Origin: Actinomyces sp.
Lineage (GTDB): Bacteria > Actinomycetota > Actinomycetes > Actinomycetales > Actinomycetaceae
Assembly: GCF_030530635.1 (NCBI RefSeq)
Contig: NZ_JAUMUL010000023.1
Location: forward strand, 1 to 44,885
DNA length: 44,885 nucleotides
Reading direction: 5' to 3'
Part shown: positions 15,782 to 24,872 of the stretch, piece by piece
How the letters are laid out: the number at the start of each line of letters is the position of its first letter
Position numbering within the stretch: position 1 is the stretch's first letter
Notes under the pieces: model-generated
What the model saw: the letters and a program-made list of their open reading frames with translations, nothing else
The model's database searches: none
Told to the model about the DNA's origin: nothing
Program-made: the position numbers and the translations under genes

Positions 15782-18111
15782 TGCCGACTGGATGAGGAGG
15801 TCAGGCGTCGCGCCTCGAATACTCCGTCGATGCGGCGCAGGGAAGCGAGTGTGTGGTCCAGGTGAGACGCCTCCGCCAGTTCGACTACGAACCTACCGAC
15901 CACAACACGATCCCGGGAGGTCCCCACGTTGGCGCTGATCAGGTTGACATGGTTGTCCGCCAGGACGCGGGTGATATCAGCCAACAGGCCGCCCCGGTCC
16001 AGTGCCTCGACTTCCAACTGCACTAAGTAGGCGCTCTGCGCGTGCTTGGCCCAGCGGACCTTTAGGATGCGTTCGGGCTGCTGTCTGAGCTGCTCGACGT
16101 TCTGGCAGTCCGTTCGGTGCACTGACAGCCCGGAGCCACGTGTGACGAAGCCGATGATCTCATCCCCGGGCATCGGTGTGCAGCAGCGGGCGAGCTTGAC
16201 GTAAACATCACCCTCATCCATGCCCTCAACGACTATGCCCTGGTCACCCCCGGCGCGGCTGCGCTGCCCGGTGGGGGCCGCCCGGGTCGGCAGTACCCCC
16301 TCCGCCAAGGTCTCCTCGGCACCGGCCTCCCCGCCCATGGATGCGACCAATGTGTCGACGACGTGCTGGGCGGAGACATGTCCTTCACCGACCGCTGCGT
16401 ACAGGCCGTCGATATCCTGCTTGTTGAGCGTCTCGGCGACAGCAGTGAGCGAGTCGTGGCTCATGAGTCGTTGAATCGGCAGGTCCTTCTTGCGCATGGC
16501 ACGGGCGATGGCGCCCTTGCCCGCCTCGATGGCCTCCTCACGACGCTCCTTGGAGAACCAGGCCTTGATCTTGTTACGGGCACGTGTGGAGCCCACGAAG
16601 TTAAGCCAGTCACGGCTCGGCCCGGCGCCCTGGGCCTTGGAGGTGAACACCTCCACGGTGTCACCGTTCTCCAACTTCGTGTCCAGCGGCACCAGCCGCC
16701 CGTTCACGCGGGCGCCGACGGTGCGGTGGCCTACTTCTGTGTGCACGGCGTAGGCGAAGTCCACCGGTGTGGATCCGCTCGGGAGGGACAGCACATCCCC
16801 CTTGGGCGTGAACACGTACACCTGCCCACCGGACATCTCATAGCGCAGGGAGTCCAGAAACTCGGCGGGGTCCTGGGTCTCCTTCTGCCAATCGACCAGT
16901 TGGCGCAGCCATCCCAGTTCCGCGGCCTCGGACTCCCCTGGTGCACCGCCCAGCGGGCTGGGGCCGGTGGCATTGGGGTTCTCCTTGTACTTCCAGTGGG
17001 CCGCGACCCCGTACTCGGCCATTCGGTGCATCTCATGGGTGCGGATCTGGATCTCCACCGGTTTGCCGCCCGGGCCGATCACCGTGGTGTGCAAAGACTG
17101 GTAGAGGTTGAACTTGGGGACCGCGATGTAGTCCTTGAAGCGTCCGGACATCGGGGTCCAGCGTGAGTGCAGCGCCCCCAATACCGCGTAACAGTCCTGG
17201 ACACTGTCGACGATCACGCGCACCGCCACCAGATCGTAGATGTCGTCGAAGTCCTTTCCCCTAACGATCATCTTCTGGTAGATCGAGTAGTAGTGCTTGG
17301 GCCTGCCGGTGACAATGCCCTTGATCTTGTTGACCCGCAGATCCTCCTCAATTTGTAGGCGCACCTGGCGCAGGTACTCCTCGCGGGCGGGGGCGCGCTC
17401 CGCCACCAGATGCTCGATCTCGGTGTACACACCGGGGTACAGGGCCTTGAAGGAGCGGTCCTCCAATTCCCATTTGATGGTGTTCATGCCCAACCGGTGT
17501 GCCAACGGGGCATAGATCTCCAGGGTTTCCTTGGCCTTGCGGGCCGCCGTCTGCTCGGGCACGTACTTCCAGGTGCGGGCATTGTGCAACCTGTCCCCCA
17601 GCTTGATAAGAAGCACCCGGATGTCCTTGGACATCGCCACTATCATCTTGCGGACCGTCTCCGCCTGGGCGGCGTCACCGTACTGGACCTTGTCAAGCTT
17701 GGTGACACCGTCGACCAGCAGCGCTATCTCATCACCGAAGTCGGCACGCAGCCGCTGAAGCGTGTAGTCGGTGTCCTCGACCGTGTCATGCAGTAGGGCG
17801 GCGGCCAGCGTCTGCGGCGTCATACCCAACTCGGCGAGGATCGTCGCCACCGCCACCGGATGAGTGATGTAGGGCTCCCCCGACTTGCGCTTCTGGCCGG
17901 CGTGCGCCTTCTCAGCCACCCGGTAGGCGCGCACGATAAGACTGGTGTCCGCCTTAGGATGGTTGGCGCGCAGCGCACGCATGAGCGGTTCAATGGCGGG
18001 CGGAGTGGAATGACCGCGGGCCCCGAACCAGGCCAGCCGGCTGCGCACACGCGAACCGGGCACGACCGTCTCGTCGGCCGTGTCAGTGCTACCACGCGTG
18101 TCCGTCGTCAT
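15745..18111 (-). CDS. rel: Bifunctional (p)ppGpp synthetase/hydrolase Rel
   Basis: The stringent-response enzyme that makes and degrades (p)ppGpp. From the ATG at 18111 it has 788 residues, normal for actinobacterial Rel. The N-terminal HD hydrolase domain keeps its metal-binding residues (His84 region, LLHDTVEDTD with His108-Asp109). The synthetase domain follows (GRPKHYYSIYQKMIVRGKDF and onwards), then TGS (VYVFTPKGDVLSLPSG), a helical and zinc-finger-like region (KLARCCTPMPGDEIIGFVT), and a C-terminal ACT domain. Intact HD and synthetase motifs indicate both activities. An open frame extends to 18333 but overlaps apt and is not real. The gene is last in the yebC-to-rel series, 49 bp after apt. 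No ribosome binding site precedes 18111; see the promoter entry. Confidence 0.95.
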   Translation of the reverse strand: MTTDTRGSTDTADETVVPGSRVRSRLAWFGARGHSTPPAIEPLMRALRANHPKADTSLIVRAYRVAEKAHAGQKRKSGEPYITHPVAVATILAELGMTPQTLAAALLHDTVEDTDYTLQRLRADFGDEIALLVDGVTKLDKVQYGDAAQAETVRKMIVAMSKDIRVLLIKLGDRLHNARTWKYVPEQTAARKAKETLEIYAPLAHRLGMNTIKWELEDRSFKALYPGVYTEIEHLVAERAPAREEYLRQVRLQIEEDLRVNKIKGIVTGRPKHYYSIYQKMIVRGKDFDDIYDLVAVRVIVDSVQDCYAVLGALHSRWTPMSGRFKDYIAVPKFNLYQSLHTTVIGPGGKPVEIQIRTHEMHRMAEYGVAAHWKYKENPNATGPSPLGGAPGESEAAELGWLRQLVDWQKETQDPAEFLDSLRYEMSGGQVYVFTPKGDVLSLPSGSTPVDFAYAVHTEVGHRTVGARVNGRLVPLDTKLENGDTVEVFTSKAQGAGPSRDWLNFVGSTRARNKIKAWFSKERREEAIEAGKGAIARAMRKKDLPIQRLMSHDSLTAVAETLNKQDIDGLYAAVGEGHVSAQHVVDTLVASMGGEAGAEETLAEGVLPTRAAPTGQRSRAGGDQGIVVEGMDEGDVYVKLARCCTPMPGDEIIGFVTRGSGLSVHRTDCQNVEQLRQQPERILKVRWAKHAQSAYLVQLEVEALDRGGLLADITRVLADNHVNLISANVGTSRDRVVVGRFVVELAEASHLDHTLASLRRIDGVFEARRLTSSSSRHQPRPRKAHGGE

Positions 18112-18123
18112 ACCCGGATAATA
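18112..18123 (-). promoter_or_regulatory. Possible -10 box giving a leaderless rel transcript
   Basis: On the minus strand TATTAT (18123-18118) is followed by six bases and then the rel ATG. That spacing would put the transcription start at the A of the start codon. No Shine-Dalgarno sequence is present before rel, which fits leaderless translation, common in actinobacteria. The -35 region is not convincing. Confidence 0.35.
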
Positions 18124-18160
18124 GCCGGGTTGACCACAGCACGAGGCGCGCCGGGCATGC

Positions 18161-18715
18161 TCAGGAGGATTCGAACACCACGACGGAGTCGATACTCCGC
18201 CCGGCGAGCCTCTCACGCCCGCCGAGCCCGGCCAGCTCCAGCAGCATACAGATCGACTCCACTTTGGCACCGGCCTGTTCCAACAGGCTGATAGAGGCCG
18301 CCGCCGTTCCGCCGGTGGCGAGCACATCATCAATCACCAGGATACGCGATCCCTTCTCCACCGTCTCGGGCCGCAGTTCCATACGGGCGGTGCCGTACTC
18401 CAAGTCATAGTCGACCCCGAGAACCGGGCCGGGGAGCTTGCCGGCCTTACGTACGATCACCATGCCGATACCGAGGTGAACCGCCAGTGGTGCGGCGAGA
18501 ATGAAGCCGCGGGACTCCAGACCGGCGACGGCGTCGATATGCCCCCGATAGTGCGCCGCCAGGCCGTCAATCAGGTTGGCGAAGGCCTCCCCGTTGGACA
18601 GCAGTGGGGTGATGTCTCGGAACAGCACTCCCGGCTCCGGGAAGTCCGGGATCTCCCGGAGATTGTCTAAGACGAGCCGGGTCAGTTCACGGGGCAACTC
18701 TGATGGGGTGGTCAT
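18161..18715 (-). CDS. apt: Adenine phosphoribosyltransferase
   Basis: Purine salvage enzyme that joins adenine and PRPP to give AMP in the cytoplasm. It has 184 residues, close to the family norm. The PRPP-binding signature ILVIDDVLATGGTA is at residues 125-138. The block around FPEPGVLFRDITPLL (25-39) is typical of Apt. The ATG at 18715 overlaps the secF stop codon by 4 bp (ATGA), so translation is probably coupled to secF. The secDF-apt-rel order is conserved in actinobacteria. Confidence 0.93.
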   Translation of the reverse strand: MTTPSELPRELTRLVLDNLREIPDFPEPGVLFRDITPLLSNGEAFANLIDGLAAHYRGHIDAVAGLESRGFILAAPLAVHLGIGMVIVRKAGKLPGPVLGVDYDLEYGTARMELRPETVEKGSRILVIDDVLATGGTAAASISLLEQAGAKVESICMLLELAGLGGRERLAGRSIDSVVVFESS

Positions 18716-19815
18716 GACCGCTTCCTCTTCCTCTTGGGCTGTGCGGAGACTCCGAGATGGCGGCCGGCAGTGACCGGGGCCGCCGCGGGCGTGGCGGCAA
18801 TGGCGGCCAGTGCCTCCGGGTCATCGCCGGCTTCCGCGAGGCGTCGTTCCCTCGCCTCGGCAACTCTGGCGGCCTGCTCCTTCACCTCGCGTTCGCGACC
18901 ACGCAGATCGACGAGGATCGGGGTGGCCAGGAACAGGGAGGACACGGTACCAGCGATCATGCCGATGAACAGGGTAAGGGCAATGTCGCGCAGTGTGCCC
19001 GCCCCCAGGATGAGGGCGCCGACCACCAGCAAAGACGCCACTGGCAGCACTCCGACCACCGAGGTGTTGAGCGAGCGGATAAGCGACTGGTTCACGGCCA
19101 GATTGGCCAGTTCACCGTAGGTCGAGCGGGTCTGGGTCTCGAAGCCCTCGGTGTTCTCCCGGACCTTGTCGAACACGACGACGGTGTCGTACAAGGAGTA
19201 GCCGAGAATTGTCAGCACACCGATGATGGTCGCGGGAGTCACCTCGAAGCCACTGGCAGCATAGACGCCCACGGTGATCAGAATGTCATGACACAGGGCG
19301 GCCAACGCCGCCACCGCCATCTTCCAGGTGCGGAAGTAGACCCAGATGAGGGCGCCGACCAGCACGAAGAAGATCACCAGGCCCCGTATGCCCTTGTTCG
19401 TCACATCCGAAGACCAGGTCGGGCCGATGGTGGTGGCGGAGACATCGGCGTCGGTGACGCCATAGGCCTGGGTCAGGGCGGAGGACAGAGTATTGAGCTG
19501 ATCATTGCTCAACTCGTTGGTCTGCACACGCACCGAGGATGAGCCCATGGTCGTAACCGAGGCCCCTGAGGAGAGCCCCTCCTCGGCCAGGACGCGATTG
19601 GCGGGACCGACGTCGGGGTCCGTCAGGGCGCTGACGGTGATCTCCGATCCACCTCGGAAATCGATGCCGGGTGTCAGCCCGACCGTGGCGATCAGAACAA
19701 TGGATGCAACCACTACGGCGCCCGCTATCGCGTACCACAGGCGGCGCCGGCCGACGAAGGGGAATGAGGTCTTCCCCGAGTAGAGCTCGTTACCGAGCCG
19801 GGCGAGAGACTTCAT
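18712..19815 (-). CDS. secF: Protein translocase subunit SecF
   Basis: Membrane partner of SecD in the SecDF complex, which uses the proton gradient to help pull exported proteins out of the SecYEG channel. It has 367 residues. A first membrane segment (about 27-47) is followed by the periplasmic-side domain containing IDFRGG (near 53-58), and then a cluster of five membrane segments (about 130-310). The cytoplasmic C-terminal tail is charged (REREVKEQAARVAEARERR) and ends in KRKRKRS. The start at 19815 overlaps the secD stop by 4 bp. Confidence 0.94.
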   Translation of the reverse strand: MKSLARLGNELYSGKTSFPFVGRRRLWYAIAGAVVVASIVLIATVGLTPGIDFRGGSEITVSALTDPDVGPANRVLAEEGLSSGASVTTMGSSSVRVQTNELSNDQLNTLSSALTQAYGVTDADVSATTIGPTWSSDVTNKGIRGLVIFFVLVGALIWVYFRTWKMAVAALAALCHDILITVGVYAASGFEVTPATIIGVLTILGYSLYDTVVVFDKVRENTEGFETQTRSTYGELANLAVNQSLIRSLNTSVVGVLPVASLLVVGALILGAGTLRDIALTLFIGMIAGTVSSLFLATPILVDLRGREREVKEQAARVAEARERRLAEAGDDPEALAAIAATPAAAPVTAGRHLGVSAQPKRKRKRS

Positions 19816-21791
19816 GCCTGCTCGTCCTCCTTTTCGCTGCTGGACTCGATGCTGTTTTCGGAAGCGTCGGAGTCATCGGAGTCGTCGGTCCGCTCCTGTG
19901 CGCGGCGGGCCTCAGCCCGGCGCCGTGCCAGCGAGCCCCCCGTGGCCGCTGCGCCGGCGAGTAGACCGCCCCGGTAAGCCGCGCGCGAACGGGCACCCAA
20001 ATGCTCCGGATCGAGCCCGGACAGGCGGTGTCCCTCGCCGAAGAAGCGGAATCGCAGGATCCATACCAGCATCGGGTGGGTGAACAGAATGATGACCGCC
20101 AAGTCCACCACTGTGGTCACCCCCAGCGTGAAAGCAAAACCCTGCACGCCGCCGACGGCCAGGAAGTACAGGACGATTGCCGCCAGCAGGTTCACCGAGT
20201 CGGAGACGATGATCGTGCGGCGGGCGTGTCGCCAGCCCTCGTCGACGGCGACCACCAGGGAGCGGCCATTGCGGACCTCGTCGCGCACGCGCTCGAAGTA
20301 GACGATGAAGGAGTCCATGGTAATGCCGATAGCGATGATCAGCCCGGCCACACCCGCCAGTGACAGGCGGTAGCCGATACTCCAGCTGAGCAGGGCGATC
20401 ACCAGGTAAGTGCCGGCGGCGGCGACCAGCAGAGAGGCCACGGCCACAACTCCCAGTCCCCGGTACTGCCAGCCCAGGTACAGCACGATCAGCGCGAAAC
20501 CGATCAGGCCGGCAATCAGTCCGTTGCGCAGCTGCTCAATGCCGAGTGTCGCCGAGATGTGTTGTTCGGACTGCACGGTGAATGACAGCGGCAGAGAGCC
20601 GAAGGACAACTGGTTGGCGAGCGTATTGGCCTGCGCCTGGGTGAAGCCGCCGGAGATCTGCACCCTGCCGTCGGTGATGGGAGTGGTCACGTCGGGGTTG
20701 AATCCGGAGGCCATAATGGTCAGACCGTCCAGCACGATGGCGAATTGCGCCTTCTGGGAGGCCGACGAGTTGGTGTCGGCCGCCGCTGAGGCACTGTCGC
20801 GGTAGGCGAGCAGCCGCCCGGACACGTCGGCGAACTGCTTGGCGCCCTCCTCGTCGAACTCCAGGCTGACCACCCAGTTATTGGTGGTGGTGCCCTGGCT
20901 GGTGGTCTCCAGACCGGAGGCCGCCGACGCGATATTCGTGCCGGCTATATCCGCGGGACCGAGTATGTAGATCGTGCCGCTGCCATCGCGGGCACAGGAA
21001 ATGACCGCGGAATCGGGGTCCTGCGCCTCACCGGTCAGCGACTCGGCGGTGGTGCAGTCGGTCATGTACGCGTCGTAGATGAGCTGCTCGGAGATCCAGG
21101 CGTCGGAGGAGTTGTCGTCGCTGGTGGATTCCAGCGGATCGGCACTTATGGTTCCGTCACCGTTGACGTCCGCCAGCCTGGTGGCTATCTCTTCTGTGGT
21201 CACCGTCGCCGTCGGCAGGGCGTCAGCTGGACCTTCGGTTGCAGTGTCGGTCCCCGCGTCGCCCCCAGATTCGGCCTCGGCGGTGGCAGCGGGGTCCGGG
21301 TTCTCATCCGTTGAATCTTGGGGAGCGGCCTCCGTGGGGGTGGCACTGGCTCGGCTGGAGACGTAATTGTTCTGCGCCTGCGCGTAGGCGGCGGCACCCG
21401 CCCGCAGGATCCGGATCACGGGGCGGAAGTAGAGCACGGCCGAAGTGCGTACGAGGTCGAGTGTCTCCTCGCTGGGCGTACCGGGCAGGGAGACGACGAT
21501 GTTGTTACCCCCCTGTCGGGATATCTGGGCCTCGGAGACGCCGGTGGCATCCACTCGCTGCCGGATGATCTCAATGGCCTGATTCAGGTCCTCGTCGGTG
21601 ATCTGCGAACCGTCGGAGGTCGTGGGGGTGAGGATGATCTGGGTGCCGCCCTCCAGGTCGAGGGCGAGCCCCGGAGTCATCTGGGTCCGACCGGTGGCGG
21701 CACCGACCGCCAGGGCGGCGTATCCCAGCGCGATGACCAGTAGCAGCACCAGCAGGCGCCGACCGGGATGCTTAAGTTTGTTGGTTGACAA
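19812..21791 (-). CDS. secD: Protein translocase subunit SecD
   Basis: A 659-residue partner of SecF. The first membrane segment is at about 12-33, followed by the GLALDLEGGTQIIL block. The large extracytoplasmic domain spans about 40-415, with five further membrane segments in 420-580 and a charged acidic tail rich in Ser, Asp and Glu. Residues about 145-235 are an Ala/Thr/Glu/Asp-rich insertion that contains a calcium-loop-like sequence (DVNGDGTISADP, 208-219). Two cysteines (246 and 266) follow and could form a disulfide. The start appears to be TTG at 21791, with GGAGAGG upstream. It lies 77 bp after yajC. Confidence 0.94.
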   Translation of the reverse strand: MSTNKLKHPGRRLLVLLLVIALGYAALAVGAATGRTQMTPGLALDLEGGTQIILTPTTSDGSQITDEDLNQAIEIIRQRVDATGVSEAQISRQGGNNIVVSLPGTPSEETLDLVRTSAVLYFRPVIRILRAGAAAYAQAQNNYVSSRASATPTEAAPQDSTDENPDPAATAEAESGGDAGTDTATEGPADALPTATVTTEEIATRLADVNGDGTISADPLESTSDDNSSDAWISEQLIYDAYMTDCTTAESLTGEAQDPDSAVISCARDGSGTIYILGPADIAGTNIASAASGLETTSQGTTTNNWVVSLEFDEEGAKQFADVSGRLLAYRDSASAAADTNSSASQKAQFAIVLDGLTIMASGFNPDVTTPITDGRVQISGGFTQAQANTLANQLSFGSLPLSFTVQSEQHISATLGIEQLRNGLIAGLIGFALIVLYLGWQYRGLGVVAVASLLVAAAGTYLVIALLSWSIGYRLSLAGVAGLIIAIGITMDSFIVYFERVRDEVRNGRSLVVAVDEGWRHARRTIIVSDSVNLLAAIVLYFLAVGGVQGFAFTLGVTTVVDLAVIILFTHPMLVWILRFRFFGEGHRLSGLDPEHLGARSRAAYRGGLLAGAAATGGSLARRRAEARRAQERTDDSDDSDASENSIESSSEKEDEQA

Positions 21792-21868
21792 GCGGTCCTC
21801 TCCTCGGGGAAGGCTCGGGAAGTGCGGTGTGCGTCGCCGACCCGCCGGGTCCGGCGCGGCTAAGGATC

Positions 21869-22273
21869 TCAGGCCTGGGACTGTGGCTCGGCCGGCTCCT
21901 CCGGTTCGGTGGCCTCGCTGACGTCGTCAGTATCCGAGACGGCCGCGGCCACCTCTTCGCCCGCCTCGTCCGGCGCCACATTGATGTCTTCGTCAACGGA
22001 GGCGAAGGGCGGCTCCTCCGCACCGACAATCGCGCTCGTCGCCCAGAGCGACTCGTCTCCCAGAGGAGTGGCCAACGTAACCACGTCTCCGTCCACCTCG
22101 ACGACCTTGCCGTAGAAGCCGGCGCGAGTGCGCACCCAGGTGTCGGGCACCAGCGCCTCCTCGGTGCGACGCTTCTGCTCATCCATCATCCGCTGCTGCT
22201 GCCTGCGAGCGAATCTCGACATGAGCCAGAAGGCCAGCAGCATGACGATCAGCATGAGAAGTATGGGGTCCAT
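21869..22273 (-). CDS. yajC: Preprotein translocase accessory subunit YajC
   Basis: A 134-residue protein with one N-terminal membrane segment (PILLMLIVMLLAFWLMS, residues 3-19), then a basic stretch and the small YajC domain (LVPDTWVRTRAGFYGKVVEVDGD). The acidic C-terminal tail is rich in Glu, Asp, Pro and Ala and probably disordered. YajC associates with the SecDF complex. The start at 22273 has GGAG eight bases upstream. It sits between ruvB and secD on the same strand, as usual in actinobacteria. Confidence 0.9.
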   Translation of the reverse strand: MDPILLMLIVMLLAFWLMSRFARRQQQRMMDEQKRRTEEALVPDTWVRTRAGFYGKVVEVDGDVVTLATPLGDESLWATSAIVGAEEPPFASVDEDINVAPDEAGEEVAAAVSDTDDVSEATEPEEPAEPQSQA

Positions 22274-22420
22274 ACTAGTGACTCCGTTCGTGAGGAAGAC
22301 CTGCGTCGCATCGGCGACGGCGTCAGCGAGTCTAGGCCACCGTGGCGCGGTCCGGCCCGGCCGGTCGGTGTGCGCCGGTGTGACACGCGCCCCTTATCCG
22401 TATTGGCGTCCTGCTTCGAG

Positions 22421-23476
22421 TCAAGTGAACAGGGCGCCGTCGTCGGGCGGACGCATGCCCAGATGGGTGTAGGCGGCGGAAGTGGCCATGCGTCCCCGCG
22501 GTGTGCGGATCAGCAGCCCTTCGCGGAACAGGTAGGGTTCGGCGACCGTCTCGATGGTTTCGGGCTCCTCCCCCACGCTGACGGCCAGAGTGGTGAGCCC
22601 TACGGGCACCCCGGCAAAGCGAGTGCACAGGGTTTTGAGCACGGAACGGTCCAGTCGGTCGAGGCCGAGCTCATCTACCTCGAATACCTTCAAAGCCCCG
22701 CGGGCGGCATCCAGGTCCAGCTGCCCGGGAGTGCCGTGTACCTGCGCCCAGTCCTGGACGCGCCGCAGCAGCCGGTTAGCAATGCGCGGTGTGCCGCGGG
22801 AGCGGCGGGCCAGCTCACCGGCGGCCTCCGGTTCGATGCTGACTCCCAGCAGGCCTGCGGAACGGGTGACGATGCGGGTCAGGTCACTCGGCCCGTAGTA
22901 GTCGAGGTGGCCGGTGAATCCGAAGCGGTCGCGCAGCGGTGCGGGCAGCAGACCGGCGCGCGTGGTGGCGCCGACCACGGTGAAGGGGGGCAGGGTCAGC
23001 GGGATGGAGGTGGCGCCCGGTCCCTTGCCGACCACTACATCCACCCGGTAATCCTCCATAGCCAAATAGAGCATCTCCTCGGCGGTGCGGGCAAGGCGGT
23101 GGATCTCGTCTATGAACAGCACATCGCCCTCCTCCAGGGAGGACAGGATGGCGGCCAGGTCTCCGGCGTGTTGGATGGCCGGTCCGGAGGTTATGCGCAG
23201 CGAGCCCTCGACCTCGTTGGCAATGATCATGGCCAGGGTGGTCTTGCCCAGGCCGGGCGGGCCGGACAGCAGCACGTGGTCGGGTACGGCCCCGCGAGCC
23301 AGCGCCGCGCGCAGCACCACGGACAACTGCCCACGCACCACCTGCTGGCCTACGAAGTCCTCCAGCCGTTTGGGACGTAGGGCGGCCTCGGCCGCGCGCT
23401 CGGCATCGTCGGCTCCGCCTCCGACAATACGGCCGGCGCCATCCGGACCATGGTGCTGGGTGGGGTAGTCAGCCAC
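22421..23476 (-). CDS. ruvB: Holliday junction branch-migration ATPase RuvB
   Basis: Hexameric AAA+ motor that works with RuvA to migrate Holliday junctions. Walker A is GPPGLGKTT, Walker B is FIDEIHRL, and sensor 1 is in VVGATTRAGLL. The C-terminal winged-helix domain includes RTPRGR. From a GTG start at 23476 it has 351 residues, close to the family norm. That start is preceded by AGGAGG five bases upstream and overlaps the ruvA stop by 8 bp. A longer frame to 23557 lies within ruvA and is rejected. Confidence 0.95.
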   Translation of the reverse strand: MADYPTQHHGPDGAGRIVGGGADDAERAAEAALRPKRLEDFVGQQVVRGQLSVVLRAALARGAVPDHVLLSGPPGLGKTTLAMIIANEVEGSLRITSGPAIQHAGDLAAILSSLEEGDVLFIDEIHRLARTAEEMLYLAMEDYRVDVVVGKGPGATSIPLTLPPFTVVGATTRAGLLPAPLRDRFGFTGHLDYYGPSDLTRIVTRSAGLLGVSIEPEAAGELARRSRGTPRIANRLLRRVQDWAQVHGTPGQLDLDAARGALKVFEVDELGLDRLDRSVLKTLCTRFAGVPVGLTTLAVSVGEEPETIETVAEPYLFREGLLIRTPRGRMATSAAYTHLGMRPPDDGALFT

Positions 23477-24092
23477 GGGCGCCTCCTCCCAGACGCCGCA
23501 GGGCGGCTCGTAGCAACTCGGGCACTGACAACGGCGCCTGCGGATCTGAGTCTGCATGGTCGGCCTCTACCGCACTGACCGCGCGGGCGGCGGCGGCCTC
23601 GTTCCAGCCCAACTGGACCAGAGCCGCCACAACGTCTGGATTGGGCTCGCCAGTCGGGGCGGCAGGCTCGGGAACGGGGCCGGCGCCGCTGGGGGGACCG
23701 AGCTTGTCGGCGACGTCGATTATGACCCGCTGAGCCCCCTTGGGGCCCAGTCCGGGCACGCGCTTGAGGGCGGCGACGTCGTCGGCGGCGACCGCTCGCC
23801 GCAGCGCGTCGGGCGTGTGCACGGCCAGGATTGCCAGGGCGAGCTTGGCCCCCACCCCCTTGGCGCCAAGCAGCACTTGGAAGCAGCGACGCTCGTCGGC
23901 GTCGGCGAAGCCGTACAGGGTGAGCGCGTCCTCACGCACAATCAGTTCGGTGTGGACGAAGCCCTCCTCGCCGACGCGCAGTCCGGCCAAGGTGGTGGGT
24001 GTGGCCTGGAAGCTCATGCCCACGCCGCCGACTTCAATGGTCGCGGCTGCGAGGGAGACATCAATGACGGTTCCGCGCAGTGAGGAGATCAT
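23469..24092 (-). CDS. ruvA: Holliday junction DNA helicase subunit RuvA
   Basis: Tetrameric junction-binding protein that recruits RuvB. It has 207 residues from the ATG at 24092 (MISSLRGTV, the typical N-terminus), with AAGGAG about ten bases upstream. It has an OB-fold domain I, helix-hairpin-helix motifs (LLGAKGVGAKLALAIL and LKRVPGLGPKGAQRVI), a Pro/Ala-rich linker near 145-155, and the C-terminal domain III that contacts RuvB. It overlaps ruvB by 8 bp and follows ruvC after 57 bp. Confidence 0.94.
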   Translation of the reverse strand: MISSLRGTVIDVSLAAATIEVGGVGMSFQATPTTLAGLRVGEEGFVHTELIVREDALTLYGFADADERRCFQVLLGAKGVGAKLALAILAVHTPDALRRAVAADDVAALKRVPGLGPKGAQRVIIDVADKLGPPSGAGPVPEPAAPTGEPNPDVVAALVQLGWNEAAAARAVSAVEADHADSDPQAPLSVPELLRAALRRLGGGARG

Positions 24093-24149
24093 GCGGTGGG
24101 GGCTCCTTGGGTTGCGAGCATCGAACACCTGTTCAGCATGGTGCTGACT

Positions 24150-24845
24150 CTAGCGCGCCCGACGGCGCGGGTCGACGGCGCCGGTGCGGCGTGCCCGCGC
24201 TTGAGCGGCGGCCCACGCCTGTTGTGCGGGGGTACGGGCGCTGGCCCGAATGGAGCCGCCGGCGGAGACCATATCGGTACCGCCGTCCACACCGGTTCCA
24301 CCCCCGCGCCAGCCGTGGCAGATTGCCTGGGCGAGGGCGTCGGCGGCGTCCGCTGGACGCGGTGGGGCGTCCAGGCCGAGTATGCGCTGGACCATCGCCT
24401 GTACCTGCGCCTTGCCGGCGGTGCCGGAGCCGGTGACGGCCGCCTTTGCTTCACTGGGCGTGTGCTGTGCCACCTCCAGCCCGGCACGGGCCCCGGCCAC
24501 CATGACCACACCGATCACCTGGGCCACGGAGATCACCGAGCGCAGATTGTCTTGGGCGAAGACCCGCTCCACCGAAAGGGCGGTGGGCCCCAGCCTGGCG
24601 ATCCAGTCGTCGAGGGCATCGGCGATGGTCAGCAGCCGCAACTCGGGGCTGGCCGAGGCGGGCGTATGCACGACTCCGACCTCGACCAGGCGCGCACGTC
24701 GACGCGGATCTACGTCCACGCACCCCAGCCCGCAACGGGTCATGCCCGGGTCTATGCCGAGCACGCGCTGCTCGACGACGGTGCCGCGGCGCCTTCCGGC
24801 CTTGACGGCGATCCGCTCGGTGGCCAGCGGTGACGGCTCGGTCAT
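24150..24845 (-). CDS. ruvC: Holliday junction endonuclease RuvC
   Basis: Dimeric nuclease that resolves Holliday junctions made ready by RuvAB. The four acidic catalytic positions are visible: Asp in VLGIDPGMTRCG, Glu in SVERVF, and two Asp in DAADALAQAI. It has 231 residues, longer than the usual 170-190. The excess is an N-terminal extension of about 25 residues and an Arg/Ala-rich basic tail of about 40 residues. The ATG at 24845 has GGAG nine bases upstream; a GTG nearer the usual N-terminus cannot be excluded. It follows yebC after 27 bp. Confidence 0.93.
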   Translation of the reverse strand: MTEPSPLATERIAVKAGRRRGTVVEQRVLGIDPGMTRCGLGCVDVDPRRRARLVEVGVVHTPASASPELRLLTIADALDDWIARLGPTALSVERVFAQDNLRSVISVAQVIGVVMVAGARAGLEVAQHTPSEAKAAVTGSGTAGKAQVQAMVQRILGLDAPPRPADAADALAQAICHGWRGGGTGVDGGTDMVSAGGSIRASARTPAQQAWAAAQARARRTGAVDPRRRAR

Positions 24846-24872
24846 TAGCCGATCTCCCGGAGTGGGTACCGA

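Noticed and set aside
18112..18333. N-terminal extension of rel
   Set aside because: It lies inside apt, has a non-protein-like Cys/Trp/Arg-rich composition, and the usual Rel N-terminus begins at 18111.
21785..23380. 531-codon plus-strand frame across yajC and ruvB
   Set aside because: It is antisense to clearly identified genes and has no recognisable domain.
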